Part shown: positions 47,668-61,240 of the stretch, in pieces
Position numbering within the stretch: position 1 is the first letter of the stretch
Layout: each line of letters starts with the position of its first letter
Assembly: GCF_040581485.1 (NCBI RefSeq)
Contig: NC_090132.1
Location: 25,245,911-25,309,910, forward strand
Direction of reading: 5' to 3'
Source of the DNA: Linepithema humile
Lineage: Eukaryota; Arthropoda; Insecta; Hymenoptera; Formicidae
DNA length: 64,000 nucleotides
The notes under the pieces: generated by a model
What the model was told of the DNA's origin: nothing
Seen by the model: the letters and a program-made list of their open reading frames with translations, nothing else
Database searches by the model: none
Position numbers and translations under genes: made by a program

Positions 47668-50560
47668 ATATGAAATTGGCAGATGTGCTTTCCGTTTTAC
47701 GCGGACGCAAAGTAGCAATATATCACTGCGTAGATATACAGGAGACAAATCGATTTTTACTACTTTATAATGCTTGTAAACTAGCGGTGCTTCGTTTCTT
47801 TTCTAAGTCACACGTGTAATGTGGCTGTAAAGAGCTCGTTATTACAGTGGCATTATTCACAATCGAACAACAAAACTGCACTTTAATGGCTGGATTCGAT
47901 ATTTTGTGTTTTTGTGAGTTATCATTAAAATGATTTCTTAGAAAATTTTTGTTTAGTGTTTAAAACGCATAATTCGCAATCTTCCTACACCGCGTTTGTT
48001 ATAAATATTTATTAAAAAACTTGGATACGTGCGTATCGCAAAGATTAGCGTAGTTAAATATTCTCGTAAAAATAGCTATCGCGCCTTTTGAATCTAATAG
48101 TTTCAATTATATTCAATTAAATTTGTTTTAATTGACTCGTGAGTGTATTTAATTTCTTTCAGTTAATTTTGAATGAAGTTTATTTCGTCAACACCTTTTT
48201 TAGGTGCTCAAACATCTAGACTCATAAATTAAGTAGGAAGACGATCCAGGCGGTCTGTCCACCCACGCCGAGACCCCTGACACGCTCACCCGTACAGATC
48301 GCATAAATCGCGTGTTTTCCTTCTTATTGGCTGATTGAATAATACATGTAACCGAATAGTATTAAACCGGCTGAGCGAGACACGCAAGGTCCATGACGCC
48401 TGTCATGTCGGGCGGGTCATGCGTCAGCATTTTGACGAGTTGTTTAGGTCGATCAATTTATCGCTTAAGATACACACGCGGTATACGCTTGTGTTTGCCG
48501 ATTCAGAATTAACGACGCGATGCGAGATAAGATTGCGGATTCACGAACGCTGTCTACTTTATCAATTCGTCATCTTGTACCTATTATACGTCTATCTTAA
48601 CATTAGACTTAGGCTCGATGAGTGTCACGTCCGTAACTATTATTTGCATTTATCGCGCACATTCGCGGAATGCCTCGGCGAGCCTCGGCCGACAGTCACT
48701 TCGCCGTCGTAATATGACAAAGATTTAACGTGCAATGAAAGAACGTTAAGGAATCTCGCCGCGGCTTTCCGAATTCGCACTGTTATGCGTTTGAGAGGCA
48801 ATAGCCATTCGTGACGCGCTATTCTTCAGTCATTATAAGATTTTCGCGTAGGACGTTATAGTTGATCCAAGCGCAAGGCTCTAATGGTCGCCGACATTCA
48901 CGACGTGCGCGAGAAATTACGGTACGAGCAAAACGTCAGAGTAATATACAATTTTCATTACGCTCGCATTTTTCGCGAAATACGCGTGGATTCTTCGGCC
49001 GTATCGACGCACGCGGATGCACTCTCCGGAGGAGGTCGCGCCGGTAATCTCGCGGCGGACTGCACTAAAAATATTATTATTTCGACGCGCATGAACGGAC
49101 CGCGGGGAGGAGAAAAAATATTAATGACGGAGTATTACACGACGCGTCGGCCGAGAGAGCGCAAAAATCACCGCTAAATCACCGGTCGGCCACCTATAAT
49201 CTCGCCTATTCAGCGTAATTTATTACGCATTGATATTTACAATCCTTTAGGGTTAATATCTCTCTCCGGCGTCGCGACGATTGCCACGCGAAATCGCCGG
49301 TAATGCGAAACCTCTTCGAACCGACGATGATCCCCGAGATTGCATATTTAACGCGCGCGACCAACAAATTGACCTTCCTAGCGCCCCATTATAAGACATT
49401 TGCGAATCAATCAAGGCAAGTGGGCGGCGAATTTACATTTAATTATGATGCATGCGGAGATATTCGAGAGGTGCCCTACATACTCTGCTGCTCACTTCTT
49501 TGATCTCTTGCGAAAGACCGAGCGGTTGTTGCTCCACAATTATTATATTACCGATATTCAATTACAGTCTCATTAAAAGTGAATTAATATCATCATGATA
49601 CCAAAAGTAAGTCACTTTAAAGAGCCATTTATCATTCTTTTAGATTCGCAAATTTTGGAAAATTTTCAAAACAACAAAATAAACGAGCCTCGCAAGGCTA
49701 TTTATTGCAAACAAATCGGAAGGTGCCTTCATTGACGTCGGGTATTGATTTGCGCGCGTATGCCGAAGATTTCAACGTTGGTTTTTGACTGCGCCTATTT
49801 CTCGCGAATTTACTGCTGGGCCAGAGAAAGAGAGAAAGAGGTGTTTTCTCGCACACGAACAATAAACGGGGCCCATCCGATGCATAAATCACAATGAAAC
49901 GCACGCCTCATTATACTTGCAGGCACTCGTGTAATTGCGACGGGCGTGTCCGCGCGTATTTACCCGTGCAGATCTGCCGGGCGGGTTCGCCGCGCGTTGC
50001 CGAACATTATCGCCGCCGTATGTGTTTGCATTTCGTTTCTATTTTTTTTTATTTCGCTCTCCTCCTCGTCTCATCGCCATCTGCAACCCTATGGAATCTT
50101 GTTGCTTTTTCGCGACCGGAAACGGGAAGTCGGATATGGGCGTGACGCGTAGCGCAATCTTAAAAGCTACGTGTAACGCGGAATTATACGTTTTTATTAG
50201 CGGAAATTGTTTTTACCGAGCCGACCAAAGCTGTTCCTTCGACCGAGGCAAACACCATCGTTCCGATTGCATGGATTATTTTCAAAATCGGTGATAGCTA
50301 CTTTAGATCTCGCTCCAGCGAGAATCCTGAACGATGCGATTTAGGCGGCGCGAATTTTAAGAAATATTATACAATTGCAACAAAATAGTGCACAAACGAA
50401 TACATTTATTCCAACTGCTCTCATTAGACAAATTATACGATACAGCGTATCAAATTATACCTTGCGCATTTATAAAATTATTTATTTGAATAAATTCAAT
50501 ATCGTAAATCACGAAACAATATTGATAATTACCACGTGATGTCTGAAGGAAGGGAAAGTC
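47668..50560. other. No gene seen downstream of gene B
   Basis: AT-rich to about 48200, then CpG-rich with a 125-codon plus frame at 48335-48712 that I do not recognise, and overlapping short frames at 48860-49180 and 49890-50300. A T-rich run at 50040-50050 interrupts. No splice-supported exon was found. Confidence 0.4.
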
Positions 50561-53110
50561 TGTCTAGTCGCTTCCACCAACGATAGATCACGGTAAATTG
50601 CCTGGTGAACGCCGTTGGCACGAAAATCCGATGGCAACGACCGAGGAATACGCGCATACCACTATAAAGACGTCGACGCAATTAATTACATTGGACACGT
50701 ACGGGGCCGAAGCGCGCCGCGGCGGCGATTGTTATCGGCTTAATCCTTGGTTACGGTATCGATACTCGCGAAACGTTACTTCTACCCTCAGCTCTGGTTT
50801 TGATGAATTGCGCCGCGCGGTTCACCGCGCACGCCGGCAAGAGCATAACTCGCCATGAAACAATGAAGGTGAAACGTATCCCCGGAACAAAAAAAAAAGA
50901 AGAAAGGGAAAAAAGAAAGCTGCGGCTAAACAGAAAGGAATGGCCACCCGCGGTGTTTATACCGAAGTTCCGAAATTTTCACGCTTTTCTACTAGTCACA
51001 TCTTCCCCCCCCCCCCCCCCCCCACCGTCAATATGCATCCTTTCCCTGTTGCGTCTAGCATCTCATGTAAATAGGGCATCGCTGTCGGATAAATACCAGC
51101 GGATGAGACGGTTCAGATGGGGCTGTCCGCCGAATTCGTCAAGGATCGTTATTCAAAGTCGACCGACCGGCGCGGCGGCGGCCGGGAAAAGCGAGAACCG
51201 AGCCGGACGCGACTATTAACCAGCGCTTAAGAGGCGCGTATCGGGGTTATTGATACCTCAGCGACAATTTATTGCGGGACTTCGCGTTTTAGGCGCCGCG
51301 AAGGCGCACAAGTATCCCGATATCGCGCTTTACGGTCGCGCTGCCGCGTCTTCCGGACCCGTTGGGTATCGTTTTAAACCCGTTCTATACTAAAAGCCCG
51401 TCGAACAGAAATAACGGTCATTTCATTTGATATCGCAGCGGAAGTTACGGAGTTATTTCACATTAAAGATTAACCCTGCAGTCTGGAGAGGGTGGAAAAT
51501 TATATATTGGCGAGGAGCGCGGTGCGAGTATACCGCAACGTATTTTGCATAAAGTAGTAGCGGATAATGGATAGAAAGGTTGCAAATCCTGTTTTGTTGC
51601 ATGTCCACTAAAACTTCACTGTGGAAAATACAATTGGATATCTACATTCGACATTCATTTATATAAAGATTGAAGACCTTTGACAAAGTGAGTCTTGAAA
51701 ATGTGAATAAATGATAAACCGGTTATTTTACTCGTTCTCTATTGCTTTTCACTTTGTAATTTCAATTCTTTCACCGCTTTCTTTACATATTTACCATTTT
51801 ATTTTTAGCTTTATATTTTTCCTCGAAATACCGCGCGCGACGCAATCATTTAACGTCAGATTGTAATTTACTGGGCGCGCTAGGATATATGACATATTTT
51901 TCTACCGAAGTAGAAACTGTTAGCATGTCTAATGATACGGCCGTCGGTGTCTTTTCAGATATGCGATACGTATCATATTTCTGGCGGAGCCATCTCGGGT
52001 CTTCCCTACAATTCCACAGTTGTGTGATATGGTCTAATCTATGTTAATTGGACAGGTTACGTTTGCGAGGCTGAATATCCGACTAAACGTACCGTTTGCG
52101 TGCTCATTAATAAATCACACTTTTGGTATGCATTTTTAATGATACAAAAATGTTTATTCTCGGCTTACACATAAAGAATCGATTTTATCAACCATCACAA
52201 TTCCTTAAATTGTCCGTATTAAAATCAGGATCGCGGTTAAAAAAAAAAAAAAATCAGAATATTATAATCAAACAATGGTTAATCGATCCTTACCGCTCAG
52301 AAGGATTTTAGAACTGACAAATTAACCCTCGCACCTCCCCAAGCGACGCTAACTACGGTGAAACCCGATCGAGTTCTTCTCGCAGGGCTCGTCTCCCGAT
52401 GCTATCCGCCGCGCGCAGGAATATCCACTCGCGAGTTCCACCGTCGCGGCGTGTATTCGCGGCGGCTAATCAGCGATCTCGTACATTTGATCTCGCGGAT
52501 ATGCCTGTCCGTCGGTCACGCGCATACGCCGGACGCCCACGCGCGGATCAGGCCCCGATGCGTGCACGGGGCGCGCGAGCGCGCGCGCTGCACACAACGG
52601 GCGCAAACACGCACCCCGCACGCCGGTGTCCGCGTCCGGATGATGAAACGGTGCACTCCGGGGCAATTTGACTTACGACATTTTGAAAGCGAGCCGACCG
52701 TACGTGGGCGTGTGTTGAAACGTTGGGATGTCGGACGGGTTTTGCGTGGGCCACGGCATATTACATCTGGTCGAGGTACGGGGCCTTATGATGGACGAGA
52801 CAGGTGATTACGCGTGTGGAAACCACCATGCGAGGTGCGCGCCATTCGAGACACTCGTTTATACGTGTACGTATCGCGCACGGTTGTGCGACGAAAGCGA
52901 TGCGTATATGTGTATCCGCACGCGGAATACAATGAGCGCGCTCGCGAAAGGGATCGCGCGTGTACCGTCTTATCCCGCGAAATCGCGCCGAGGGAGAAAG
53001 ATGATGGAGATGAATTTCTTGAAGGATGCTCGCCGCTTCGATAATTTGACAGCTGAGCCTCATCGCGTGCGTTAATGCGATCGTGATTTGCCGGGATGAT
53101 GTGTCGTCGT
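50561..53110. other. Two CpG-rich islands without a recognised gene
   Basis: Islands at about 50590-51350 and 52330-53110 are separated by AT-rich DNA with an A13 run near 52239. The second island carries frames of up to 149 codons on the plus strand and 132 on the minus strand, full of Arg/His/Ala from CG-rich codons and overlapping each other. This argues for composition, not coding. Confidence 0.35.
51005..51023. repeat. Poly(C), 19 bases
   Basis: Nineteen consecutive C. Long C homopolymers are rare. The complement is quadruplex-capable, and the length may be unreliable in sequencing. Confidence 0.9.
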
Positions 53111-56100
53111 CGTTGTGTCGCATGTTATCCAAGCGCGTTACTTTGCCGCGTAAATGCATTTCGCATTTTTATAACGCTGTCACGTTATTAAAAACATAAA
53201 TTCCTTTAATTCTCGTGAATAGCGGCATCGATTTTAGAAACAAACGCGAATTTCGAACACATTTTTGCAAAGATCAGGCATAGACACGTAAATTTTAAGT
53301 TCACCTCGATGTAAGGGAGTTGGCTAAATAATTTAGAGCGTGCACCGAGATAAAAATATAATGAGTTTGAATACTTAATGACGCTGGCATACAGTTATAA
53401 CCGACTAAAATTGCGGCGTGTAATGGGAGGCATAATGGAGCCTGAAATTGTAATATGTGTAATTTATTGCAATAGCAATTACGCGAGATGATATCCTCTT
53501 TGTCGGCGGCATGTAATTATACATTGCGTAATCGCACGTATTAGCGTTATTCTGGCAATCAGCATTTAAAGCTGGTTTATTATAATGACGTACATAATAA
53601 TGCTTATCGCACTCGATTTGAGTTGCAAGCAACGGCAAAAAAATCTTAGCTCAAATCTCTCTTCTTTCGTCCACTTCATTGCTAAATTTAATTCCAACTT
53701 GACAAAAATCCTCGTCGATATTAGCTGCCGAAAAATTGGTTTTAAAAAAGTAGGAGGAACATGTCTATTTTCTAATTTTATATATTTACGCGCCAAAGGT
53801 GTGTGATCTCAGAGAATCAACTAGTTTGCATACAACGGCAAAACACGAACGGGCGGTATGCGATGACGGCGAGAGGATCGTTTTGAATCTCGAACTCCCC
53901 CGCGCGACTGTGAGAAGTCGATATATACGATGGTATGCGTGATCGGACGATGGCAATCATGCGGATCCATCGTGGATCGTTAATGTCTGTCTGTCAAGCT
54001 GTCGCGTGACTCGCCTACGTCTTCCTCCGAAAGTCGAAACCTGACCTGTCTGGATCATCCGCGCGTACGATCGCTACTTTGAGACGTTCGACAATCGGAC
54101 GAATGCTTTTTGAGGACCAACTTGGATATAAAGTCATTTCATATCGAACGCTTTAAGACTGAGGAATCGTGATATTCAAGTAATTTCCGATCTTGTTAAT
54201 CCGATATTACATTTGAATTCTAATGTAAAAAAATCGTGAAAAAAAACAATGCAATAAAGAGAAGATGCAAAGTACAATAGAATTGAGTTATCTTAAAATA
54301 TTTCCGCCGCATTCCGCTGTGCATATGCTACACTCTTCTGCTTATATTAATTACATTTTTACACCTAAGACGCTTCCTATTTCTCATTCAAATTTTATGC
54401 GCATATATCTCCGACGGTCCAAGGAAAGAATGCACAGAATCTCGTCCACAGTATGGTCGCGCACGCCTTTCGCCATAGCATGCACGCCGCCATTTTTGGT
54501 TGTTTCGTTAATTAGTCCTGAGTGGCTAGCGTGAAAGCCATTAGTTTTTGTCCTCGAGTGAGTGCGTACGGTTAATTTCGTCCGCGGTGGACTCCTTCGA
54601 AACATGGCGGATCTCGGCACGCGAGTCGTGTTACGAACTTCTTGCTTTTTCTCCCGGTCTCTTCGCTCTCCCATTTCTCTCCTTCGTCTCTTTCGTCCAC
54701 CGCGAGTGCGCAACGATTCGCCGCTCGACTCGCGCTTCTTCGATGCACGACAGAGGAGTTTCCCGCTTTTCGCGAGTTTTATTTCTATCGTTTGATTAAA
54801 ATGCAAGCTCTTTTTATATCCGCGAGCACTCCACAAAGTGTACATGTTAAACTGTTAAATTTGTTCGCGACGTACGATTATCACACGGTGACACACGACA
54901 TCATTATCTGCTGAATTTAGTGTTCACAGACAACATACATATTGCACAAACGGGGAAATATTGCGAAGCGACCAGTTTTTAACATCGCGCTGTCGAGAAA
55001 CGTTCGCAGCAATGGCAGATAATGTTATGCGTATTGTTGAATTTTTTGAGCTTTTATTTGCGCTGAGTTTTGCGAGAAATTGTAATAGTTTTTTCTTGAT
55101 ATGTAATGTTCTACCAATAAATCCAGAAATTCATTAAAATAATTGATATCATCATTAGTAATTGACCACGCAACGTGTTACAAACAACAAAAACAGTGAA
55201 ATATAACTCTTGTGTGCAAAAACGTCGGGAAACAGACGTGTACACATGTCACGATTGCTTTTTTGCTACCTAAACATCTTATATTTATCTTACATTTTCT
55301 TCCTTGGACAGAAACCTTGTTCTTTCAGATAATAATTGAATTTCACAGCATGTTCTCTCGTTCCGGTAGAAAAATATTTATTACCCCGTTCATCCTCGTT
55401 GTAATCACACATATTCATACGATAAAAATTACGTAATTAAGTTAGGAGCACTGGTTCGTAGAATGAATTATTTCAAAATAATATTCCCAAATAAATATAC
55501 CTCATATTTTTTAACAGCCAAAAATTATACATAGACCATCATAACGTGGATTCTAAAGATTTATGATTCCTCTTCTTCATATTGAGCTTCTCTGGTTGGT
55601 TCGTAGTAATAATACGAGTATATATATGAACGCACTTAAGTCCAACAATAGGTCCAATATTAATTTTCATTCAGTGAATAGCGCCGAAGTAACCGCAGCC
55701 GTAATTTATCGGCGGAACATTAACTGCGCGTCTGCAGAGCAGATTTTTCCGAGGCCTAAGACGCTTGCAAGTATCGTCATCCGTGCGTACGTATAACGAC
55801 GGGCGAAGTTGAACGAAACGATCGAGTCGACTCGTGCGGCCTGCCGCAAAATTGAGAGTTAACGAACCTCGACGAACCCGCTGACACTACGAGCTGCACA
55901 ATCCCGGTGATGGGTGCACGCCTATGTACACGCGTGTACGTACAGCGTGTACTGAAAGTGTCGTTCACTCTTTCGCTTGTATCACAAATTCGCGAACTAA
56001 TTATTAATAATGGTTTCAATATATTAAATCTTCGAATTTTAAAAACAATAAAATAAACTTTATAATAACTGAAAGTTAACGCTTATCTATTTTCGGAAAC

Positions 56101-57880
56101 TGAATTTGCCGAAATCTTATCTTTAATTTCTAATTTTATAATTTAAAAATCATTTAAGATAAAAAGAATTGCTGTTCTTTTTAGTCCAGCGAATACTTGC
56201 GGTTCTGAAAAATATTGATTTTTAAGATATTCTGTACATACACGCGAGTATCCCAGCTCGCGACTTCTCGCGCGCAATCTGCGGCAGGGAAGGCGCGATG
56301 TGTCGAGTCAGAACGTTGACAGGCAATTTATTCACCTGCGAAATATCGAGACAAGCTCGAGTTTCCGCGCACGTACCGCCGACAGGTCGTTTCCCTAATT
56401 GCCTGGTTAGCCGTTTAACGATTTGTTTACGAGATGAGAGGCGAGCGGCGCGGAATTTTCGTAGTCACGATCATCATTGGAGAAACGCTCCTCTCATTTG
56501 CGAAACGCAACACTGAGGATTCGCCGTACGATCGAAGTAGTGTCCTTTTTATCGCGCGATTCACGACGACGTCAGGACTTAACGGCGCGGTGAATTTTTC
56601 GATAAAGATCTAGGAAAAGCATTATATTATATTAGATGTTAAAAGATCTACTTTATTAACGCTGGAATATCCATAGTGATAATTTTCATCGCTAAATATT
56701 TTTTCTTTATTTATTTAAAGCATGTATTTTTAGAGATTCTTAATTCATATTAAGAATTAAAAATATTTTTCCGCAAGCGATGATATAAACCTGTCAATAT
56801 GTCAAATCATAATGATAATGCGTGGGGAGAAAATTTCGTTTTAAATTTCCGCTGATAAGAGACAGTATTGACTTTTGCAGAGATAAAATCCTCGTGCGTC
56901 AGTGGTCGTTTCTTGGCACGAATTGCGGCGCGCCATACGCCGCGGAAGGCGTTCTCGTTTCCTATGGGGCAGGATCGATCTATGGGCCGCCATCGAGACG
57001 AGGGAGAGCCGAGAGCGTTTTCTGGTATCACCTTATGGCAAGCGGCAGATGTGCACCCGTGTTCTCGTCCCTATCTCCTCCCTTTTCTGTTCTCACCGAC
57101 CCTCCCGTCTGACCCTCCATCCCGCCGCCCATCCCGCCGTTCGGCGTATTCTCTCTCCATTTTATGGACTCATCGCCCCCGAGACCCCGAGATCTGTATA
57201 TTTACTATAAGGCAAGCATTGGCGAATACCTAAGCGACATTTAGGTACGCCATGGCTTTCTAATACTACCATTATCCGAAAATTTTACCGGCGATAAATA
57301 CGCAAGGCGATCGCCGGTAATAAAGGAGCGTGCTATCGCATAAATCACTGTTGAATACCGATACTTAGCTCGCCTGTCACCGCAAATGCCATGTCGTCAT
57401 TAAACAGATTGGAAGAATCGAAAAGTTGCAACATCTGTTTCAACGCTGATGGAAACGACTTGATTAAATTATTGAAGCAAAAAACATAATTCAATCTTTA
57501 TAAAATTTAAACAATGTAAAAAAAAAATTAAATTAAAAGTAACTATTTTAATAGAAAGCGTCAAAGCATATTTTTTTCTCCTATGTTCAATAATAAGTAA
57601 ATTTTAATTGCTTAATTAAATATTTTTTGTTTAAATTCACCGGAGAAAGTTGCTTTTAAAATAAGAAATTTTCCATCAGCATTAACAATCAGACATTAAT
57701 TTGCCTAATTTAATGCAGGAACATGAAAACGATACTAGGTTCGACCTCTCTCTGCATGGCGTCTCACGTAGATATTCTCCGAAAGAGGCACAAAAGAAAA
57801 TAATTATCTCTTCCGCCGATGGATAGATAGGCGGGCATATATAGACACGTTTTCGTTGGTAAAGATTATTACTAGCTAGG
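53111..57880. other. No gene seen; possible promoter near 54.49-54.61 kb
   Basis: Mostly AT-rich DNA with CpG-rich patches. At 54486-54499 GCCGCCATTTTTGG is followed by CTCGA|GTGAGT (donor-like, 54558) and then AACATGGCGGATCTC (ATG at 54604), which opens a 64-codon plus frame. This could be a first-exon region, but no downstream exon was identified, and a 153-codon minus frame overlaps it. GC-rich DNA at 56880-57200 has three overlapping plus frames, none recognised. Confidence 0.3.
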
Positions 57881-57888
57881 ACAAGAAA

Positions 57889-57930
57889 GAAAGAACACCG
57901 GTGAAAGAACACCGGTGAAAGAACACCGGT
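57889..57930 (+). repeat. Tandem repeat, 14 bp x 3
   Basis: GAAAGAACACCGGT repeated three times without mismatch, followed by a run of GAAAGAA-type words to about 57972. Confidence 0.9.
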
Positions 57931-58575
57931 TCGTTCAGGTATACGAAAAGAATGAAAGAATACGAAAGAACGTTAATCGACCTATTGCCCATTTTAATGA
58001 AACAATCTTAGAACCGAGATCTAGTCATTATTTCTCAGACGCCTGGAACTTCTAAGTATGAACAATTATGAAACTTGTTTCAATTTCTTTAAGTTTTTAA
58101 TCGCAATAATTCGTAAGTTTATCATAGAAATAATTGATGTAGAAGGTGTAAGATAACGAGATTTATACACTGTACTTCGTCCGCTTGCATAATGCCTTGC
58201 ATTTATACAAAAGTATATCAAAGCGAATTCTGTCATAATTCTGTATTAATGACTAAATGTTCATAAAATATGATCATGCTTTTTAGCGCTATTAATTTTC
58301 TGACACAATAAAGCAATTCTTTAATACATAATAACATAAATCTGGATAACACATGTATCGTGTTTTCAATAAATTCGATATCATTACACCATCGTTATCG
58401 TTAGACGTACAATCATACTACGTTCACACAGCAAACATCGTTATCTTGAGATTCAAAAAACTTCGGAATTATTAATTCGCGAACAAAATCGAATTACTAT
58501 TTTACTTGAATCAATCACGAGCAACATTTTACGAATTTCTTTTTATTTTAGCCTCGTTCCGGCAACTATTTCATT
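57931..58575. other. No gene seen
   Basis: AT-rich DNA with no splice-bounded frame or repeat structure of note. Confidence 0.5.
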
Positions 58576-61240
58576 GTCATAGAAGAGGAGGCCCTTCGAA
58601 AAAAAGGATTCGCGGCAGCTTCTTTACGCATTCGGCACCCGAGACTTCGTTTAGATTCTGGGATCTCAGGCATGATGAGAAATCCTCGTGCGAGGGATCT
58701 TCGTGACATTCCTGCGAGTGAGCATCGACGACAGAATCTGGACACGTACCGTTTTGAGGTCCCGCGAATTCCGCGGTCGCGGAGCGGTGAAACCGGGAGA
58801 ATCGGGTCTCCCGAGTTCTTTTGATGGGTGGAATAAAAAAATGGGCGGCGCCTTGGATGTGCCGAGGGCCCGATCTAAACCTGGGACGAGGCCGGCGCGA
58901 GGCCGGACCACAGGATCCTGTCGGTCCCTTTTCCCCTCCCGTTCGTCGGAACCGCTTCAACCCCGCGCGCGTCTCACCTCTCGCTGTCCATCCCGTGCGG
59001 CGAAAGAGGGGGAGAAGAGAATGGAAGGGCCGACGAGGGGGCAAGTGGATGAAAACGGCCAACCACCGGCAGCCTGCGCGGCGACTCGCGACGGGAATAT
59101 CAAGAGATCCTGCTGTACGGGTCCGGACAAAGGCAGCTGTTGTTGTTGTTGTTGTTGGCGTTGTTGTCGACATCGTCTTCGACGGTTGTCGAATAAAGTT
59201 ATGGGCCTCGCTCGCACCCGTTTGTCCTTGTTAGGCCCCGAAAGACCCCGGCGGCTCGATCGCAGTCGGAGTTTATCGATCCTTCAGCGGGGGACGCCGC
59301 GCCGTTTCGCGACGACGCGTGTCCCGATATCGTGATTATTCGTAATGAGGATCGATCGGAGAGAGACAGGGTATTCCCTGAGAGGTGGAGGAGGAATGAC
59401 CGCAACGAACGAGGGAAAATCAGCCTTAATCAGCCGACGATTTTCTGCACGATAACGATTTGATTTAACGCCCAATCAATATGCTTCTCGCCAAAATTCT
59501 TCCCGATATCGTCATAGATTCAATCACAGACACGAAAGAAATTTTGTGAAATTTGTTATATCAAACAAATTTACATACGCTTGAATACTTTATTAAATTC
59601 CTGCTTCATTGCTATTTGGATTTATACCGCGGTATTCGCGTGATAAAAGTCGGACGAATTTATCCCGGCTACCGGTTTCCTCGCGGCCGGCGGAGGTAGC
59701 CGACCGATTCCGATTCCGACGAATCTTCTGTCCGTAAATTCTAATCATAGAATTGCAGATTGCGACGGGCTGGGCTCGTTGTGTACAGTTGGCGCGAGAG
59801 CTGTTCGCGTGATTGCCGCGGCGCTCATTCTCCTTTCCCTCTCTCCTCCCCCTCCTCCTCGCGCCCTCTTCTCGAACGCAGGCTGACAACCCTCGAGACG
59901 ACGGACGGCCAGATAAGCGGGTCCGTGAACGGGAGGCGAAAGGGAGAGACACCGCGGAATGAAATATCTCTCTCGCAAACGCGCTGCCCACCGGTAGGAG
60001 AGGATTCTCGTTTCATCGGGTTACACACGCGCGTGCCCCAAGCGTGTGTGACGCGCGTGTACGCGACTGTGTTCGCGGCCCGGCCGTACATATTAATCAC
60101 GCGATTCGTCCATAACCGTATTTCAGCTCGTTCGCTCGTTCTTCGAGCAGCCGCGCTTCGTGCGCCCGGCTTCTGTCTCTCTTCCTCTTATCAGGGATTT
60201 TTGTCTCGGCGATTACTTCTGTGCGCGAATTTTTGCCGAATCCCGTCGCCTACCGTACGCGTACTATGTGCCCTGTAACTTTAATGTATTTCACTCGCTA
60301 TACACGCGATTATCTGTGGTCGCGGCTAGTTTGCTTCGCGAGAGGCGTTGCCCGAGATAATTAACTCCCGCGACAAGCACCACGAATCGTATCGTCGGGA
60401 CGGATCTCGTTTGGTCTTATCGCTTTTTTCGGTCGGCCTTTTGTAGAACGAAAAAGCGAATAGGCTCGAGTGCATTTTCGATCAGATACGGTTTAGCTTT
60501 TGCGCAAAAGCTTGTTAACCTTTGACTATTGCAACGAGGCTAGATCTAAGTTGAAAGTGTTTTGTAAAGTATTTCAAATGCTGAGTTAAATCACCGTAAA
60601 TTTCCCCGATTTGTATCTTCAATCGAGAATAGTGACATTGACGAGAGAAACGGAGTGTTAAAGGAAAGAATAACACGGTTTTAACTTTAGATGAGAGATA
60701 CACAAATACATTTATAGAAAATAACCACTGCGGTCGAGCGTAAACCGATTGATCGAATTCGAGACTATGCTACGTATTCAATTCCGCGACTGTCGGTCTG
60801 GAGAAGGGCAAGAGGAATAGAGAGAGCGCTGGCGAAAAAGCCGAGCAGAAAGAAAAGAAGGACAGAGAGAGAAATCAGAAGAAAGGGTGGGAGAGTCTGA
60901 AACGAGTATCGTCAGCGCGGCGAAGAAACTATAGTGAATTTCGTCTTGGGTGGTCCCGGATCGGCAGCGGGCCCTGTCGCGTCCCCGCGCCGCGCGAGCC
61001 ACCTCGGTCGGACGAGGGGGCCCTCCTCTGTCCCCTCCGCGGTCGACGTGCACGACGTGGTCCCTCCTTCCCCGTCCCGTTCGCCACTACGACGGCGGCA
61101 GCGCGAGAGAGGCGAGAGGCCACTCCTGGAGCTCTGTATCGCAGCCGCTACCAGCCGCGAGTGGAACTCGCTCGGGAACGAGACGGCCCGCCGTGCTCAT
61201 TTGTATGTCTGTAATTAGATAGCCACCCCCTAATACGAAC
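58576..61240. promoter_or_regulatory. Cluster of GC-rich islands
   Basis: Three GC-rich blocks (58590-59330, 59640-60360, 60930-61240) with intervening AT-rich DNA and a purine tract at 60790-60900. The longest open frames in the window overlap here on opposite strands (215 codons plus, 58688-59335; 198 codons minus, 58577-59173). They are Arg/Pro/Gly/Ser-rich, share no known domain, and look like by-products of GC richness. The composition fits promoters or 5' untranslated exons of a gene outside the window, but nothing more specific can be shown. Confidence 0.3.
59136..59166 (+). repeat. (TTG)n microsatellite
   Basis: About ten TGT/TTG units with one GGC interruption. In the overlapping frames it gives Cys or Gln/Thr runs. 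Confidence 0.85.

Noticed and set aside
52358..52807. 149-codon plus-strand frame in a CpG island
   Set aside because: Several frames overlap on both strands with the same Arg/His/Ala-rich bias, so composition is the simpler explanation.
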